DNA of 62,764 nt from the NCBI RefSeq assembly GCF_014860165.1, contig NZ_JACZKG010000067.1, positions 1 through 62,764 on the forward strand, read 5' to 3'. Source of the stretch: Devosia sp. (GTDB taxonomy: Bacteria; Pseudomonadota; Alphaproteobacteria; Rhizobiales; Devosiaceae). Shown here one piece after another: positions 17,177-25,358 of this stretch; the stretch's first letter is position 1; every line of letters starts with the position of its first letter. The translations under genes and the position numbers were made by a program. The notes under the pieces were generated by a model, which did not search any database, was not told the DNA's origin, and was given only the letters and a program-made list of their open reading frames with translations.

Positions 17177-17679
17177 TTGACGGTCCTCAGGTGCGGCTCG
17201 GCCGGCGTTCCGGTCAGGGTCCGCAGGGCGGAACGGGCCCGGCCCAGCCGGCTCATCAGCGTGCCCAGCGGAATCTTCAGGATCTCGGCGGCCTCGCCAT
17301 AGGCAAGCCCCTCAAGGGTAACGAGCAGCAAGGCTTCCTTTTGCTCCAGTGGTAGCGATTCGATGGCGCGTGCCATCTCGGCCAGCGCAATATGGCCCGG
17401 CTGCGGGGCCGGGGTCGATGGCTCGGGGATGGTGTCGAAATCCACGGTCTCGCCCCGCCGATGCGATGCCCGCAGGGCATTGCGATGCAGATTGAGCAGA
17501 ATGGTGAACAGCCAGGCGCGAACCGGTCCTGATGGACGGAACAGGCCGCGCCTGGAAATGGCGCGCTCAAGGCAATCCTGGACCAGGTCATCGGCCAGGT
17601 CGGCACTGCGTGTCAGCGCCCGGGCATAACGCCTCAGGGCCGGCACGCAGGCTTCGAGCTGATCGAGGAAAGTGTCCAC
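17173..17679 (-). CDS. ECF-family RNA polymerase sigma factor
   Basis: 168 residues with region 2 (YARALTRSADLADDLVQDCLERA, then the -10 recognition helix GPVRAWLFTILLNLHRN) and region 4 (LPLEQKEALLLVTLEGLAYGEAAEILKIPLGTLMSRLGRAR). No extra C-terminal domain. It is encoded between a small secreted protein and the anti-sigma factor, all on one strand with tiny gaps, so the three form one operon. The signal it answers is not evident. Confidence 0.92.
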   Translation of the reverse strand: MDTFLDQLEACVPALRRYARALTRSADLADDLVQDCLERAISRRGLFRPSGPVRAWLFTILLNLHRNALRASHRRGETVDFDTIPEPSTPAPQPGHIALAEMARAIESLPLEQKEALLLVTLEGLAYGEAAEILKIPLGTLMSRLGRARSALRTLTGTPAEPHLRTVK

Positions 17680-17693
17680 GGATGGCCTGGAGG

Positions 17694-18086
17694 TTATTCG
17701 ATGGCAAGATGCCAGACACCGCCGACGCCGTCACCGGTGATATCGCCGGGAGCCATGTCGTCCTTCCAGTAATACAGCGGCCAGCCCTTGTAGGCCCACA
17801 TCTTGGTGCCGTCGGTGCGGTCGACGACAGTGAAATCACCCTCGGCCATGGCCGCGGCATCGGCCATCAGCGGTGGCCAGTTGGTGGCGCACTGATCGTA
17901 GCAATTGGTGACGCCGGGCGCGTCCTTGTCGAAAATGTAAAGCGTCATGCCATTGGCATCGGTCAGCACCATCTTGCCGCCGATATCGGTGGATTTGACG
18001 GCGCCGCCCAGATAGTCGGTGGCGAAGGCAGGCATGGCGAACAGCGCAAGCGCGGCAGCGCCGGCCAGGATCGAACGGAGTTTCAT
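17694..18086 (-). CDS. secreted COG4315-type small protein
   Basis: 130 residues. Signal peptide about 1-22 (MKLRSILAG...AMPAFA). The mature part holds the two short repeats of this family: MVLTDANGMTLYIFDKDAPGVTNCYD, with the conserved CYDQCATNWPPL cysteine pair, and KMWAYKGWPLYYWKDD. Such proteins are often encoded beside ECF sigma/anti-sigma genes; their function is unknown. No lipobox cysteine is present, so it is probably soluble in the periplasm. It is the first gene of the operon. A GGGATTAATCCC palindrome at 18153-18164 lies in its upstream region. Confidence 0.78.
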   Translation of the reverse strand: MKLRSILAGAAALALFAMPAFATDYLGGAVKSTDIGGKMVLTDANGMTLYIFDKDAPGVTNCYDQCATNWPPLMADAAAMAEGDFTVVDRTDGTKMWAYKGWPLYYWKDDMAPGDITGDGVGGVWHLAIE

Positions 18087-18187
18087 GGGATATTTCCCTC
18101 CATGTTGCGGGACCGTCGCTGCGGTCCTCACATCCATCAACACCGGGGCGAGGGGATTAATCCCGGCGTTGCGATAATTTTCGAGGA

Positions 18188-18832
18188 TCAGTCGTCCGCC
18201 GCCATCAGGCCATGGTCGATGACATAGCGCGTCAGCCCCGCTGTCGTGCCGATGCCGAGCTTCTTCTTGATGTTCTTGCGGTGCGTCTCGACCGTGCGCA
18301 CGGAAATATCGAGTTCGGCGGCCACGTCCTTGTTGGAGCGCCCGCGGGCGACGAGCAGCAGCACCGATTGCTCGCGCGTGGTCAGCGGCATGGCGGCGCT
18401 GGCCCGGCTGCCTTTCTGGAGGATGGCTTCGGCCACGCCCGAGGAGAAGTATGTGCCGTTGGCGGCCACGGCCTCGATCGCCGAAATGATCTCGGTCGGC
18501 GAGACGTCCTTGAGGATGTAGCCCGCGGCGCCATACATGACCGCAGTGGAAATGTACTCGCGGCTGTCATGCATGGACAGCATCAGCAGCCTTGTGCGCG
18601 GCAGCCGTTCGCGGAACAGTTCGATGGCATCCAGCCCGCTCAGTTCGGGCATGTTGATGTCCATCATCACCACATCGGGATTTTCTGTTTCGGCCAGGGC
18701 CAGCGCTGCATGGGCTGAGCGCACGGCACCCACCACCCGGATATGGTCGAAGGTTTCCACCACCGAGCGGATGCCCTCGAGCACCAGCGGATGGTCGTCG
18801 CAGATCAGAACTTTGATGGGGCGGTGGGTCAT
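18188..18832 (-). CDS. NarL/LuxR-type response regulator
   Basis: 214 residues. Receiver domain 1-125 with the phosphoacceptor Asp58 (VVMMDINMPE) and acidic pocket CDDHP; LuxR-type HTH at about 148-205 (LTTREQSVLLLVARGRSNKDVAAELDISVRTVETHRKNIKKKL). The start overlaps the stop of the kinase gene by four bases. Together they are a complete two-component system transcribed away from the TRAP binding-protein gene, which is a plausible target. Confidence 0.92.
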   Translation of the reverse strand: MTHRPIKVLICDDHPLVLEGIRSVVETFDHIRVVGAVRSAHAALALAETENPDVVMMDINMPELSGLDAIELFRERLPRTRLLMLSMHDSREYISTAVMYGAAGYILKDVSPTEIISAIEAVAANGTYFSSGVAEAILQKGSRASAAMPLTTREQSVLLLVARGRSNKDVAAELDISVRTVETHRKNIKKKLGIGTTAGLTRYVIDHGLMAADD

Positions 18833-20208
18833 GCGGGGACGGGATCGGGCTTGCTGGTGACATAGGTGGATTTGGGCAGCCTTGCCCTGAGCGTGGTGCC
18901 GCTAGCGCTGGTGCGTACCTCGAGCGATCCGCCGAAATGCTCCATGCGTTCCTGCATGTTGCGCAGGCCCAGCCCCCGGCTGCGCTTGGCCGGCAGATGA
19001 GCAAAGCCCTGGCCGTTGTCCTCGATCAGCATCTGCGGGCCATTGCCGGCGCTGGTGATGACGACGCGCACCCTGGTGGCGTTGGCATGGCGTTCGATAT
19101 TGGTCAGCGCCTCCTGCGCCACCCGATAGAGCGCCGTGCGGGCCTCGGGCAGGATCATGTTCTTGAAGGCGACGGATTTGAGTTCGACTGTCACCCCGGT
19201 GCGCTCGGCAAAGCTGTCCGTCAGGGCCTCCAGCGCCGCGGTCAGGCCCAGATCGTCCAGCATGCCGGGTCGCAGGTCATGCGAAATGCGGCGGACCTCC
19301 CTGATGGCAGTGTTGAGCCCCTGCCGCCCCCGCTCGATCACCTCAGCGGTGTCACCAGCGCCCGTGCGGACCTTGGTGGCGGCCAGATCGAGCATGTAGC
19401 GTGCGGCCACCATGGTCTGGGAGATGCCATCATGCAGTTCGCGGGCAATGCGGGCCCGCTCCTCCTCCTGGGTATCGACCACCCGCTGCGCCAGTTCCTT
19501 GAGCTTGCTGTCGGCCAGCCGCCTTTCGCGCAGGGTGATGAGGAAACTGGTGAGGAACACTGCAAAGACGATGGGCACGGTGATCGCCGCGACGATGATG
19601 AAGGTGGTGTCGATATGGCTGCGCAGGTCGGCCTCGGCCGCGGCGGTCTGGGCAAAGACATCGTCCAGGTAAACGCCGGTGCCCAGCATCCAGCGCCACT
19701 TGTCGAGCCCCACGGCAAAGGACAGCTTGTCGGCGACCTGGCCGGTCGAGGGCTTTTCCCATTTGTACTGATGCAGCCCGCCGCCTTCCTTGGCGCGCTC
19801 GATCAATTCGTAGATCACGCGGTTGCCATCGGGATCGGTCAGGTGCAGCCAGTTCTGGCCCTGCCGGAACGCCTGGCGCGGGTGGACGATATTCACCCCG
19901 TCATAGTCGTAGGCGAAGAAATAGCCGTCCGGCCCGTAGTCAAGCGCCGAGAGAATGGCCTGCACGCGGCTCTTGGCGGCCTCGTCATCGGCGTCGGCGG
20001 CTTTATAGATGTCGGCAATGGCCGAGACGGCCATGTTGGTCAGGTTGAGCAGCTCGCTTTCCTTGGCTTCCAGCAGGTTGCGCTCGAAGGTTGCGATGCT
20101 GGCCCGCGCCAGCTGGGTCGACTGCGAGGTGACGAGCGCGGTGATGGCCAGGATGGCCAGCACCAGCGGCAGTACCGACAAGACCAGGATCTTCTGTCTG
20201 AGGTTCAT
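18829..20208 (-). CDS. Cache-domain sensor histidine kinase (HisKA_3 type)
   Basis: 459 residues. Membrane helix about 8-28, a periplasmic single-Cache (sCache_2-like) sensor to about 200 (LDYGPDGYFFAYDYDGVNIVHP, then WRWMLGTGVYLDD), second helix about 205-228, then the HisKA_3 phosphoacceptor helix (EEERARIARELHDGISQ) and HATPase (EALTNIERHANATRV, DNGQGF, GLGLRNMQER). Such Cache kinases often sense small organic acids taken up by a neighbouring TRAP system. The start at the Met before NLRQKIL is preferred because it begins the first membrane segment. Confidence 0.9.
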   Translation of the reverse strand: MNLRQKILVLSVLPLVLAILAITALVTSQSTQLARASIATFERNLLEAKESELLNLTNMAVSAIADIYKAADADDEAAKSRVQAILSALDYGPDGYFFAYDYDGVNIVHPRQAFRQGQNWLHLTDPDGNRVIYELIERAKEGGGLHQYKWEKPSTGQVADKLSFAVGLDKWRWMLGTGVYLDDVFAQTAAAEADLRSHIDTTFIIVAAITVPIVFAVFLTSFLITLRERRLADSKLKELAQRVVDTQEEERARIARELHDGISQTMVAARYMLDLAATKVRTGAGDTAEVIERGRQGLNTAIREVRRISHDLRPGMLDDLGLTAALEALTDSFAERTGVTVELKSVAFKNMILPEARTALYRVAQEALTNIERHANATRVRVVITSAGNGPQMLIEDNGQGFAHLPAKRSRGLGLRNMQERMEHFGGSLEVRTSASGTTLRARLPKSTYVTSKPDPVPA

Positions 20209-20271
20209 GATTGCGCCCCGGCTCCTCCTCTCGAGCACGCTATCCTAGCATGGCTGGGCCATGTCGATCTG

Positions 20272-20286
20272 CGTATTAGTGGGTAG
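20272..20286 (+). promoter_or_regulatory. shared motif CGTATTAGTGGGTAG, copy 1
   Basis: It lies between the kinase gene and dctP, 64 bases from the kinase start and about 158 from dctP. A copy with 14 of 15 identical bases is at 23831-23845, upstream of dctQM. Candidate binding site for the adjacent response regulator (inference). Confidence 0.45.
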
Positions 20287-20443
20287 ACCGGCGACGAGAG
20301 TGCAGCGGCAGGTGCGGCCCGCTCTGGACACGTGCAGCGTGGAGCGCAACTCTGTCGCCGACACGAGTCCGCCCACGTGCCGGAATGGGAAACAGGCGGC
20401 GAGTCAAGACGCGCGGCATCAACGCCGCTCCTAGGGAGGAATC

Positions 20444-21544
20444 ATGAAAAGACGCGAGTTCTTCAAATCGGCATCGGTTGCCACGATCGGCGCCGCCGCG
20501 GCCGCGACGCTGGCCACGCCAGCCATTGCGCAGGGCAATATCAATTGGCGCATGGTCACCACCTGGCCCAAGAACTTCCCGGGCCTCGGTGTTGGTGCAC
20601 AGCGCCTCGCCGATCGCATCACCGCCGCTTCCGGCGGGCGCCTCACCATCCAGGTCTTCGCGGCCGGCGAAATGGTGCCGGGCCTGCAGGCGCTGGATGC
20701 GGTGATCGACGGTTCGGCCGAAATGAGCCATGGCGCTGCCTATTACTGGCAGAACAAGAGCCAGGCCCTCAGCTTCTTCACCGGCGTGCCCTTCGGCATG
20801 ACCAGCCGTGAAATGAGCGGCTGGGTCCGTCACATGGGCGGCCAGGAAATCTGGGACGAGATCTACGACCAGTTCGGTCTGCAGGGCTTCCTGTCGGGCG
20901 ATACCGGCACCCAGGCGGGCGGCTGGTTCAAGAACGAGATCACCGGCCTTGCCGATGTGCAGGGCCTGCGCTTCCGTACGCCGGGCCTGGGCGGCCAGGT
21001 GTGGGGCAAGCTCGGCGCTTCGGTGACCAACCTCGCTGCCGGCGAAATCTTCGCCGCCCTGCAGTCGGGCACGCTGGACGCCGCCGAATTCGTCGGTCCC
21101 TATAACGACCTGGCGCTCGGCTTCTACCAGATTGCCAAGAACTACTACTTCCCCAGCTTCATCGAGCCGGGCCTCGCCACCGAACTGGTTGTCGACAAGG
21201 CCAAGTTCGCTGCGCTGCCGGCCGACCTGCAGGCCCTGGTCAAGGATGTCTGCCAGGCCGAATACGACAACGTCGCTGCCGACTTTGCCGCCAACGACCC
21301 GCGTGCCCTGCAGTCGCTCATCAACGAGCACGGCGTGCAGATCAAGCAGTTCCCCGAGGAAATCCTCGAGGCTGGTGCCAAGGCAGCAGCGGAACTCCTC
21401 ACCGAGATCCGCGAGAGCGGCGACGCCCTCACCAAGAAGACGGCCGAGAGCTTCATCGCCAACCTAAATATCGTGCGCCAGAAGACCGAAGGCACGGACT
21501 CCCTGTTCCTGGCAGCCCGCCAGAAGTACTTCACGCTGAGCTAA
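20444..21544 (+). CDS. dctP: TRAP transporter substrate-binding protein, TakP-like
   Basis: 366 residues with a twin-arginine type signal (MKRREFFKSASVA, cleavage after ATPAIAQ). The periplasmic DctP fold includes MSHGAAYYWQNKSQALSFFTGVPFGM, the carboxylate-binding Arg in GLRFRTPGLGGQVWGKLG, and TLDAAEFVGPYNDLALGF. This subgroup includes binding proteins for 2-oxo acids and for L-lactate, so an organic-acid ligand is likely; the L-lactate dehydrogenase 4 kb away is suggestive only. A GGGAGGAA ribosome site precedes the ATG. Its membrane partners are on the opposite strand just downstream. Confidence 0.9.
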   Translation: MKRREFFKSASVATIGAAAAATLATPAIAQGNINWRMVTTWPKNFPGLGVGAQRLADRITAASGGRLTIQVFAAGEMVPGLQALDAVIDGSAEMSHGAAYYWQNKSQALSFFTGVPFGMTSREMSGWVRHMGGQEIWDEIYDQFGLQGFLSGDTGTQAGGWFKNEITGLADVQGLRFRTPGLGGQVWGKLGASVTNLAAGEIFAALQSGTLDAAEFVGPYNDLALGFYQIAKNYYFPSFIEPGLATELVVDKAKFAALPADLQALVKDVCQAEYDNVAADFAANDPRALQSLINEHGVQIKQFPEEILEAGAKAAAELLTEIRESGDALTKKTAESFIANLNIVRQKTEGTDSLFLAARQKYFTLS

Positions 21545-21571
21545 GCCCAGGGCACAGCGCCAAACCTGACG

Positions 21572-21600
21572 GCCCCACCGCTTCGGCGGTGGGGCTTTTT
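21572..21600 (+). terminator. terminator of dctP
   Basis: GCCCCACCGC pairs with GCGGTGGGGC around TTCG and is followed by TTTTT, a classic intrinsic terminator 28 bases after the dctP stop. Confidence 0.93.
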
Positions 21601-21647
21601 GTTGGCCGAAGGTCGAGGGTCTGTCGCTGTGTCGTCGCCAAAGAGAA

Positions 21648-21676
21648 GGGCCCGGATGGTGATGCCATCCGGGCCC
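21648..21676 (-). terminator. terminator hairpin of dctQM
   Basis: GGGCCCGGATGG and CCATCCGGGCCC form a 12-bp stem just downstream of the dctM stop on the minus strand. Only a short T-run follows, so termination may be partial. Confidence 0.65.
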
Positions 21677-21700
21677 CTGGTTTCGTGAAGGCCTCGTGCC

Positions 21701-23095
21701 TCAGTGATAGATCAGCCTGGGCAGCCAGGTGATGAGATCGGGGAAGAGGAACAGGACAGCCAGCCCCATCATCTGCAGGAGTACGAAGGGTACCACGCCC
21801 TTGTAGATCATGCCGGTGCTCACCCGGGACGGCGCCACGCCACGCAGGTAGAACAGGGCGAAGCCGAAGGGCGGGGTGAGGAAGCTGGTCTGCAGGTTCA
21901 CGCCCACCATCACGCCCAGCCAGATCGGATCGACGCCCAAAGCCAGCAGCACCGGCGCGGTGATCGGGATCACGATAAAGATGATCTCGAACGTGTCGAG
22001 GATGAACCCGAGCAGGAACATGATCAGCATGACGATGATGGTGGCGCCGATCGCCCCACCCGGCATGGACGAGAGGAATTCATGCACCAGGTTGTCGCCG
22101 CCCATCATGCGGAAGACGATCGAGAACACCGCCGCACCGAACAGGATGATGAAGACCATCGAGGTGATGGTTGCCGTCGAGATGACCGCCTGGCGCAGGA
22201 TGGCGAAGCTCAGCTTCCAGCGCAGGGCCGTCAGGATGATGGCGCCCACCGAACCGACCGAAGCGGCTTCGGTCGGGGTGGCGATACCGGCCAGGATCGA
22301 GCCGAGCACGGCCAGGATCAGCAGCAGCGGCGGGATCAGCGCAACCACGACTTCCTTGAGCAACCCGGCCTTCTCTGCCTCCGGCACCGGCGTTGCCGGG
22401 CAGGATTTGGGGTCGGTGACGGCCTTGAAGATGACCCAGCTGGCATAGAGCCCCACCAGCAGCAGGCCGGGAATGATGGCGCCGGCAAAGAGCGCGCCCA
22501 CCGAGACCGGCTCCGGCGCGAAGTTGCCCTTTTCCATCTGCACCTGGGCGTTGATGCCCGAGAGCATGTCGCCCATGAAGATCAGGACGGTGGAGGGCGG
22601 GATGATCTGTCCCAGCGTGCCCGAGGCGCAGATGACGCCCGTAGCCAGCTTGGGGTCATAGCCGGCGCGCAGCATGGCGGGCAGCGAGATGAGGCCCATG
22701 GTGACCACGGTGGCGCCGACCACGCCTGTCGAGGCGGCCAGCAGGGCGCCCACCAGGATCACCGAGAGGCCAAGGCCGCCGCGCAGGTTGCCGAACAGCT
22801 TGCCCATGGTGAGCAGCAGCTGCTCGGCAATGCCGGATCGCTCCAGCATCACGCCCATGAAGACGAAGAGCGGCACGGCGACCAGCACTTCATTGGTCAT
22901 CAGGCCGATATAGCGGCCGGCGAGCGAACCATAGTTCGAGGGGTCATAGACACCCAGCCACCAGCCAACGAGCCCGAAGAGCAGGGCGGTGCCGGCGAGG
23001 GAGAAGGCGACGGGAAAACCGAGCATCAGCACGCCGATGACGCCCAGGAACATCAGGCCGGCGAGGATTTCGCCAATGAGAACGGGATCCATCAA
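21701..23095 (-). CDS. dctM: TRAP transporter large permease subunit
   Basis: 464 residues with about a dozen hydrophobic helices and the two inverted halves of DctM proteins. Landmarks: FVFMGVMLERSG, GVICASGTLGQIIPPSTVLIFMGDM (re-entrant gate), GIATPTEAASVGSVGAI, and NLQTSFLTPPFGFALFYLRG. Carries out sodium-coupled uptake of the acid delivered by DctP. It overlaps dctQ by four bases. It is terminal in the minus-strand pair and convergent with dctP. Confidence 0.95.
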   Translation of the reverse strand: MMDPVLIGEILAGLMFLGVIGVLMLGFPVAFSLAGTALLFGLVGWWLGVYDPSNYGSLAGRYIGLMTNEVLVAVPLFVFMGVMLERSGIAEQLLLTMGKLFGNLRGGLGLSVILVGALLAASTGVVGATVVTMGLISLPAMLRAGYDPKLATGVICASGTLGQIIPPSTVLIFMGDMLSGINAQVQMEKGNFAPEPVSVGALFAGAIIPGLLLVGLYASWVIFKAVTDPKSCPATPVPEAEKAGLLKEVVVALIPPLLLILAVLGSILAGIATPTEAASVGSVGAIILTALRWKLSFAILRQAVISTATITSMVFIILFGAAVFSIVFRMMGGDNLVHEFLSSMPGGAIGATIIVMLIMFLLGFILDTFEIIFIVIPITAPVLLALGVDPIWLGVMVGVNLQTSFLTPPFGFALFYLRGVAPSRVSTGMIYKGVVPFVLLQMMGLAVLFLFPDLITWLPRLIYH

Positions 23096-23655
23096 TGGGC
23101 TTCCTTGGCGTCGCGGGCGCCGTAGCGCAGGTCATCGGGCAGCAGGTCCTCGCGGTCGGCCAGCACCAGGATGGCGCGGGCGGCCATGGCCAGGCCCTGC
23201 AGCCCGACGAGAAGGCAGAACACCAGGATGAAGCTCTTGAGCACGAACAGTCCCGGCATGCCGCCAATATTGCCCGAGCCCTCATAGTAGCTCCACGAGC
23301 GCAGCACCGCGGGGGAGGTGTAGGTGTAGACCACGTAGATGAACGGGAGCAGGAACAGCACGACGCCGATCAGGTCGGCGATCGCCTTCCGCCGCACCGG
23401 GGCAGGCCGGTAGAAGATATCGACACGCACGTGGTCGTCGCGCATCAGCGCGAAACCGGCGACACCGGTAAACATGGCGCCACCCAGCCAGACATAGAGA
23501 TCCTGCATCCACAGCGTCGATGTGCTGAAGGCGTAGCGCTGTACGACGACGCCGAAACAGACCAGCACGCAGCCCAGCGCCAGCCATGACAGGACTTCGC
23601 CGACAACGCGGTTCAGACCGCTGATCGTGCGGACAAGCAAAGCAAGAGCCTGCAA
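23092..23655 (-). CDS. dctQ: TRAP transporter small permease subunit
   Basis: 187 residues with four hydrophobic helices and the DctQ features WMQDLYVWLGGAMFTGVAGFALMRDDHVRVDIFY. The chosen start is TTG at 23655, because GGGAGAGGGGAGG sits 7 bases upstream of it; an ATG at 23691 would put that ribosome site inside the coding region and add 12 polar residues before the first helix. It is the first gene of dctQM. Confidence 0.88.
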   Translation of the reverse strand: MQALALLVRTISGLNRVVGEVLSWLALGCVLVCFGVVVQRYAFSTSTLWMQDLYVWLGGAMFTGVAGFALMRDDHVRVDIFYRPAPVRRKAIADLIGVVLFLLPFIYVVYTYTSPAVLRSWSYYEGSGNIGGMPGLFVLKSFILVFCLLVGLQGLAMAARAILVLADREDLLPDDLRYGARDAKEAH

Positions 23656-23830
23656 TTTATCCTCCCCTCTCCCCCGGGACGTTCCCGGCATGCTTGAGCC
23701 GATTGTTCGGCATATTGCCGTGAGGTCACCACGGTTAGTCGCCTACCGCAAGATGCGCGGCATTGGCGCTGACCGATAGGGGAAAGCCGCCCACGCCACA
23801 ACGGCGAGCGGGGACGAAGTGGCGCGGCGC

Positions 23831-23845
23831 CCGTAGTAGTGGGTA
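23831..23845 (+). promoter_or_regulatory. shared motif CGTAGTAGTGGGTAG, copy 2
   Basis: In the 278-base gap between dctQ and the ArsR-like gene, about 176 bases from the dctQ start and 89 from the ArsR-like start. It differs from copy 1 at 20272 at a single position. Its orientation relative to dctQM is opposite to that of copy 1 relative to dctP. Confidence 0.45.
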
Positions 23846-23900
23846 GGCGTGGCCGTGCCGCGGTCGAGCAGGAATGGCGCGCTGCCGCCTTCCGTCATTT

Positions 23901-23916
23901 GACAGATTTATTTGTC
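23901..23916. promoter_or_regulatory. imperfect palindrome before the ArsR-like gene
   Basis: GACAGATTTATTTGTC is an imperfect dyad (GACA...TGTC arms, A/T-rich centre) ending 17 bases before the ATG and overlapping a TTGACA -35-like hexamer at 23899. Position and form suit autoregulation by the ArsR-like protein. Confidence 0.5.
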
Positions 23917-23933
23917 TAATGTAGCGTTGGGGC

Positions 23934-24533
23934 ATGAGCGATGTATCATCTACGGTGCTGATCGAGGATGCCGACAGGGCGCTGCTGGCGCTCGATCCGG
24001 TCAAGCGCCGCCTGCTTGCGGCATTGCGCGAGCCCGGCTCGGCGGCAGGCCTGGCCAAGAAGCTGGCCTTGCCGCGCCAGCAGCTCGGCTATCACCTGCG
24101 GGCGCTGGAGCAGGCCGGATTGGTGCGACTGGTCGAGGAGCGCAAACGGCGCGGCTTCGTCGAACGGGTGCTGGTGGCCGCCGCGGACGCATTCGTCCTC
24201 GATCCCGCCATGCTGGGCGCCGGTTTGGCGGTCGATGCGCAGGACCGTCATGCCGCGGCCCATCTGGTCGAGGCAGCGGCGACGGTAGTCCGCGAGGTGA
24301 CGCGCATGCGCGGCGCCGCCGAGGCGGCCGGGCAGCGGCTGCTCACCTTCACCATCGAAGCCGATATCGGCTTTGCTCAGCCGCAGGATTTCGAGGATTT
24401 CACCGGCGCCCTGGCCAAGGCCGTTGCAGAACTGGCTGCCCGTTATCCGCGGCTGCCCGACACGCGCGGCTACCACCTGGTCATGGGCGCCCATCCGGCC
24501 GTGGCCAACCAGCCGGCCAAGCCCATCAATTGA
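23934..24533 (+). CDS. ArsR-like winged-helix regulator
   Basis: 199 residues. The N-terminal HTH (about 15-75) reads LALDPVKRRLLAALREPGSAAGLAKKLALPRQQLGYHLRALEQAGLV, typical of ArsR/HTH_20 regulators. The longer C-terminal part has no cysteine metal site and no recognised ligand motif. It is followed 10 bases later by an SRPBCC-protein gene, a common pairing in which the regulator controls its partner. Stop and next ribosome site overlap (TGAGGAG). Confidence 0.82.
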   Translation: MSDVSSTVLIEDADRALLALDPVKRRLLAALREPGSAAGLAKKLALPRQQLGYHLRALEQAGLVRLVEERKRRGFVERVLVAAADAFVLDPAMLGAGLAVDAQDRHAAAHLVEAAATVVREVTRMRGAAEAAGQRLLTFTIEADIGFAQPQDFEDFTGALAKAVAELAARYPRLPDTRGYHLVMGAHPAVANQPAKPIN

Positions 24534-24543
24534 GGAGCATGCC

Positions 24544-25284
24544 ATGAGCGAGAACCCCAGGCAGGTCATTGTCGACATCACCATTGCGGCACCCATTGAA
24601 GCCGTCTGGGCTGCCCTGCGCGACCCGGCGCAGATCGCCAACTGGTTCGGCTGGGATGCGCCGGGTCTCGCCGAGGAGATCAAGTTCATTTTCCAGGATG
24701 GCGCTGCTGTCGACGAGGCGAGACATGTCGTCGAGTTCAGCGAATGGGAGGGCATTCGTGACGTTGTCGAACTGACCCGGGACGGCAAGCAAACGCGCCT
24801 GCTGCTGACTCGCGCCGGCGGGGCACCGATCGACTGGACCGGCGTCTATGAGGATATCACCCAGGGGTGGATCAACTTTTTCCAGCAGTTGCGGCTGGCG
24901 CTGGAACTGCATCCGGGCGAGGACCGTCGCACCATCTTTCTGTCGGGGTCGAGCAAGCCCGGCATTGGCGAGCCGACGACGGAACTGGGCCTTGGTGAAG
25001 TCGCCGACCTGGCGCCGGGACAGGCCCATGCGGTTGGGCTGGGCACGGGCGACAGCGCCTCGGGCAAGATCTGGTACCAGACCCATTTCCAGACTGCGCT
25101 CACCGTCGAACAGTGGGGCAACGGACTGCTAGTCGTCACCGACAAGGGCATTTCCGACAGCCGGCTGCATGGCGGCGGCTCGGTGCTGCTCACGACCTAT
25201 GGCCTGGAAGACACCGAATTCCGTGCGCTGGAGCAGCGCTGGAATGACTGGTGGTCCGCTCGCTATCCCAAGTCCTCGAACTGA
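24544..25284 (+). CDS. SRPBCC (AHSA1/START-like) domain protein
   Basis: 246 residues. The first 120 form an AHSA1-type domain (DITIAAPIEAVWAALRDPAQIANWFGWDAP, then VEFSEWEGIRDVVELT, and the terminal helix WINFFQQLRLALELH). About 110 further residues follow, ending WNDWWSARYP, with weaker similarity to the same fold, so it is longer than a single-domain member. Such proteins bind hydrophobic ligands; the ligand is unknown. GAGGAG precedes the ATG. Confidence 0.75.
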   Translation: MSENPRQVIVDITIAAPIEAVWAALRDPAQIANWFGWDAPGLAEEIKFIFQDGAAVDEARHVVEFSEWEGIRDVVELTRDGKQTRLLLTRAGGAPIDWTGVYEDITQGWINFFQQLRLALELHPGEDRRTIFLSGSSKPGIGEPTTELGLGEVADLAPGQAHAVGLGTGDSASGKIWYQTHFQTALTVEQWGNGLLVVTDKGISDSRLHGGGSVLLTTYGLEDTEFRALEQRWNDWWSARYPKSSN

Positions 25285-25358
25285 GCATTCGCTCACGCCG
25301 CTGGTGACAGGCTCACCAAAAATGCTATGTCGCTGCCGACTGCGCTGGGAGGCACTGC

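Noticed and set aside
21704..23125. A 473-codon plus-strand open frame opposite dctM
   Set aside because: Composition is almost entirely polar Asp/His/Gln/Arg, the mirror of hydrophobic DctM codons.
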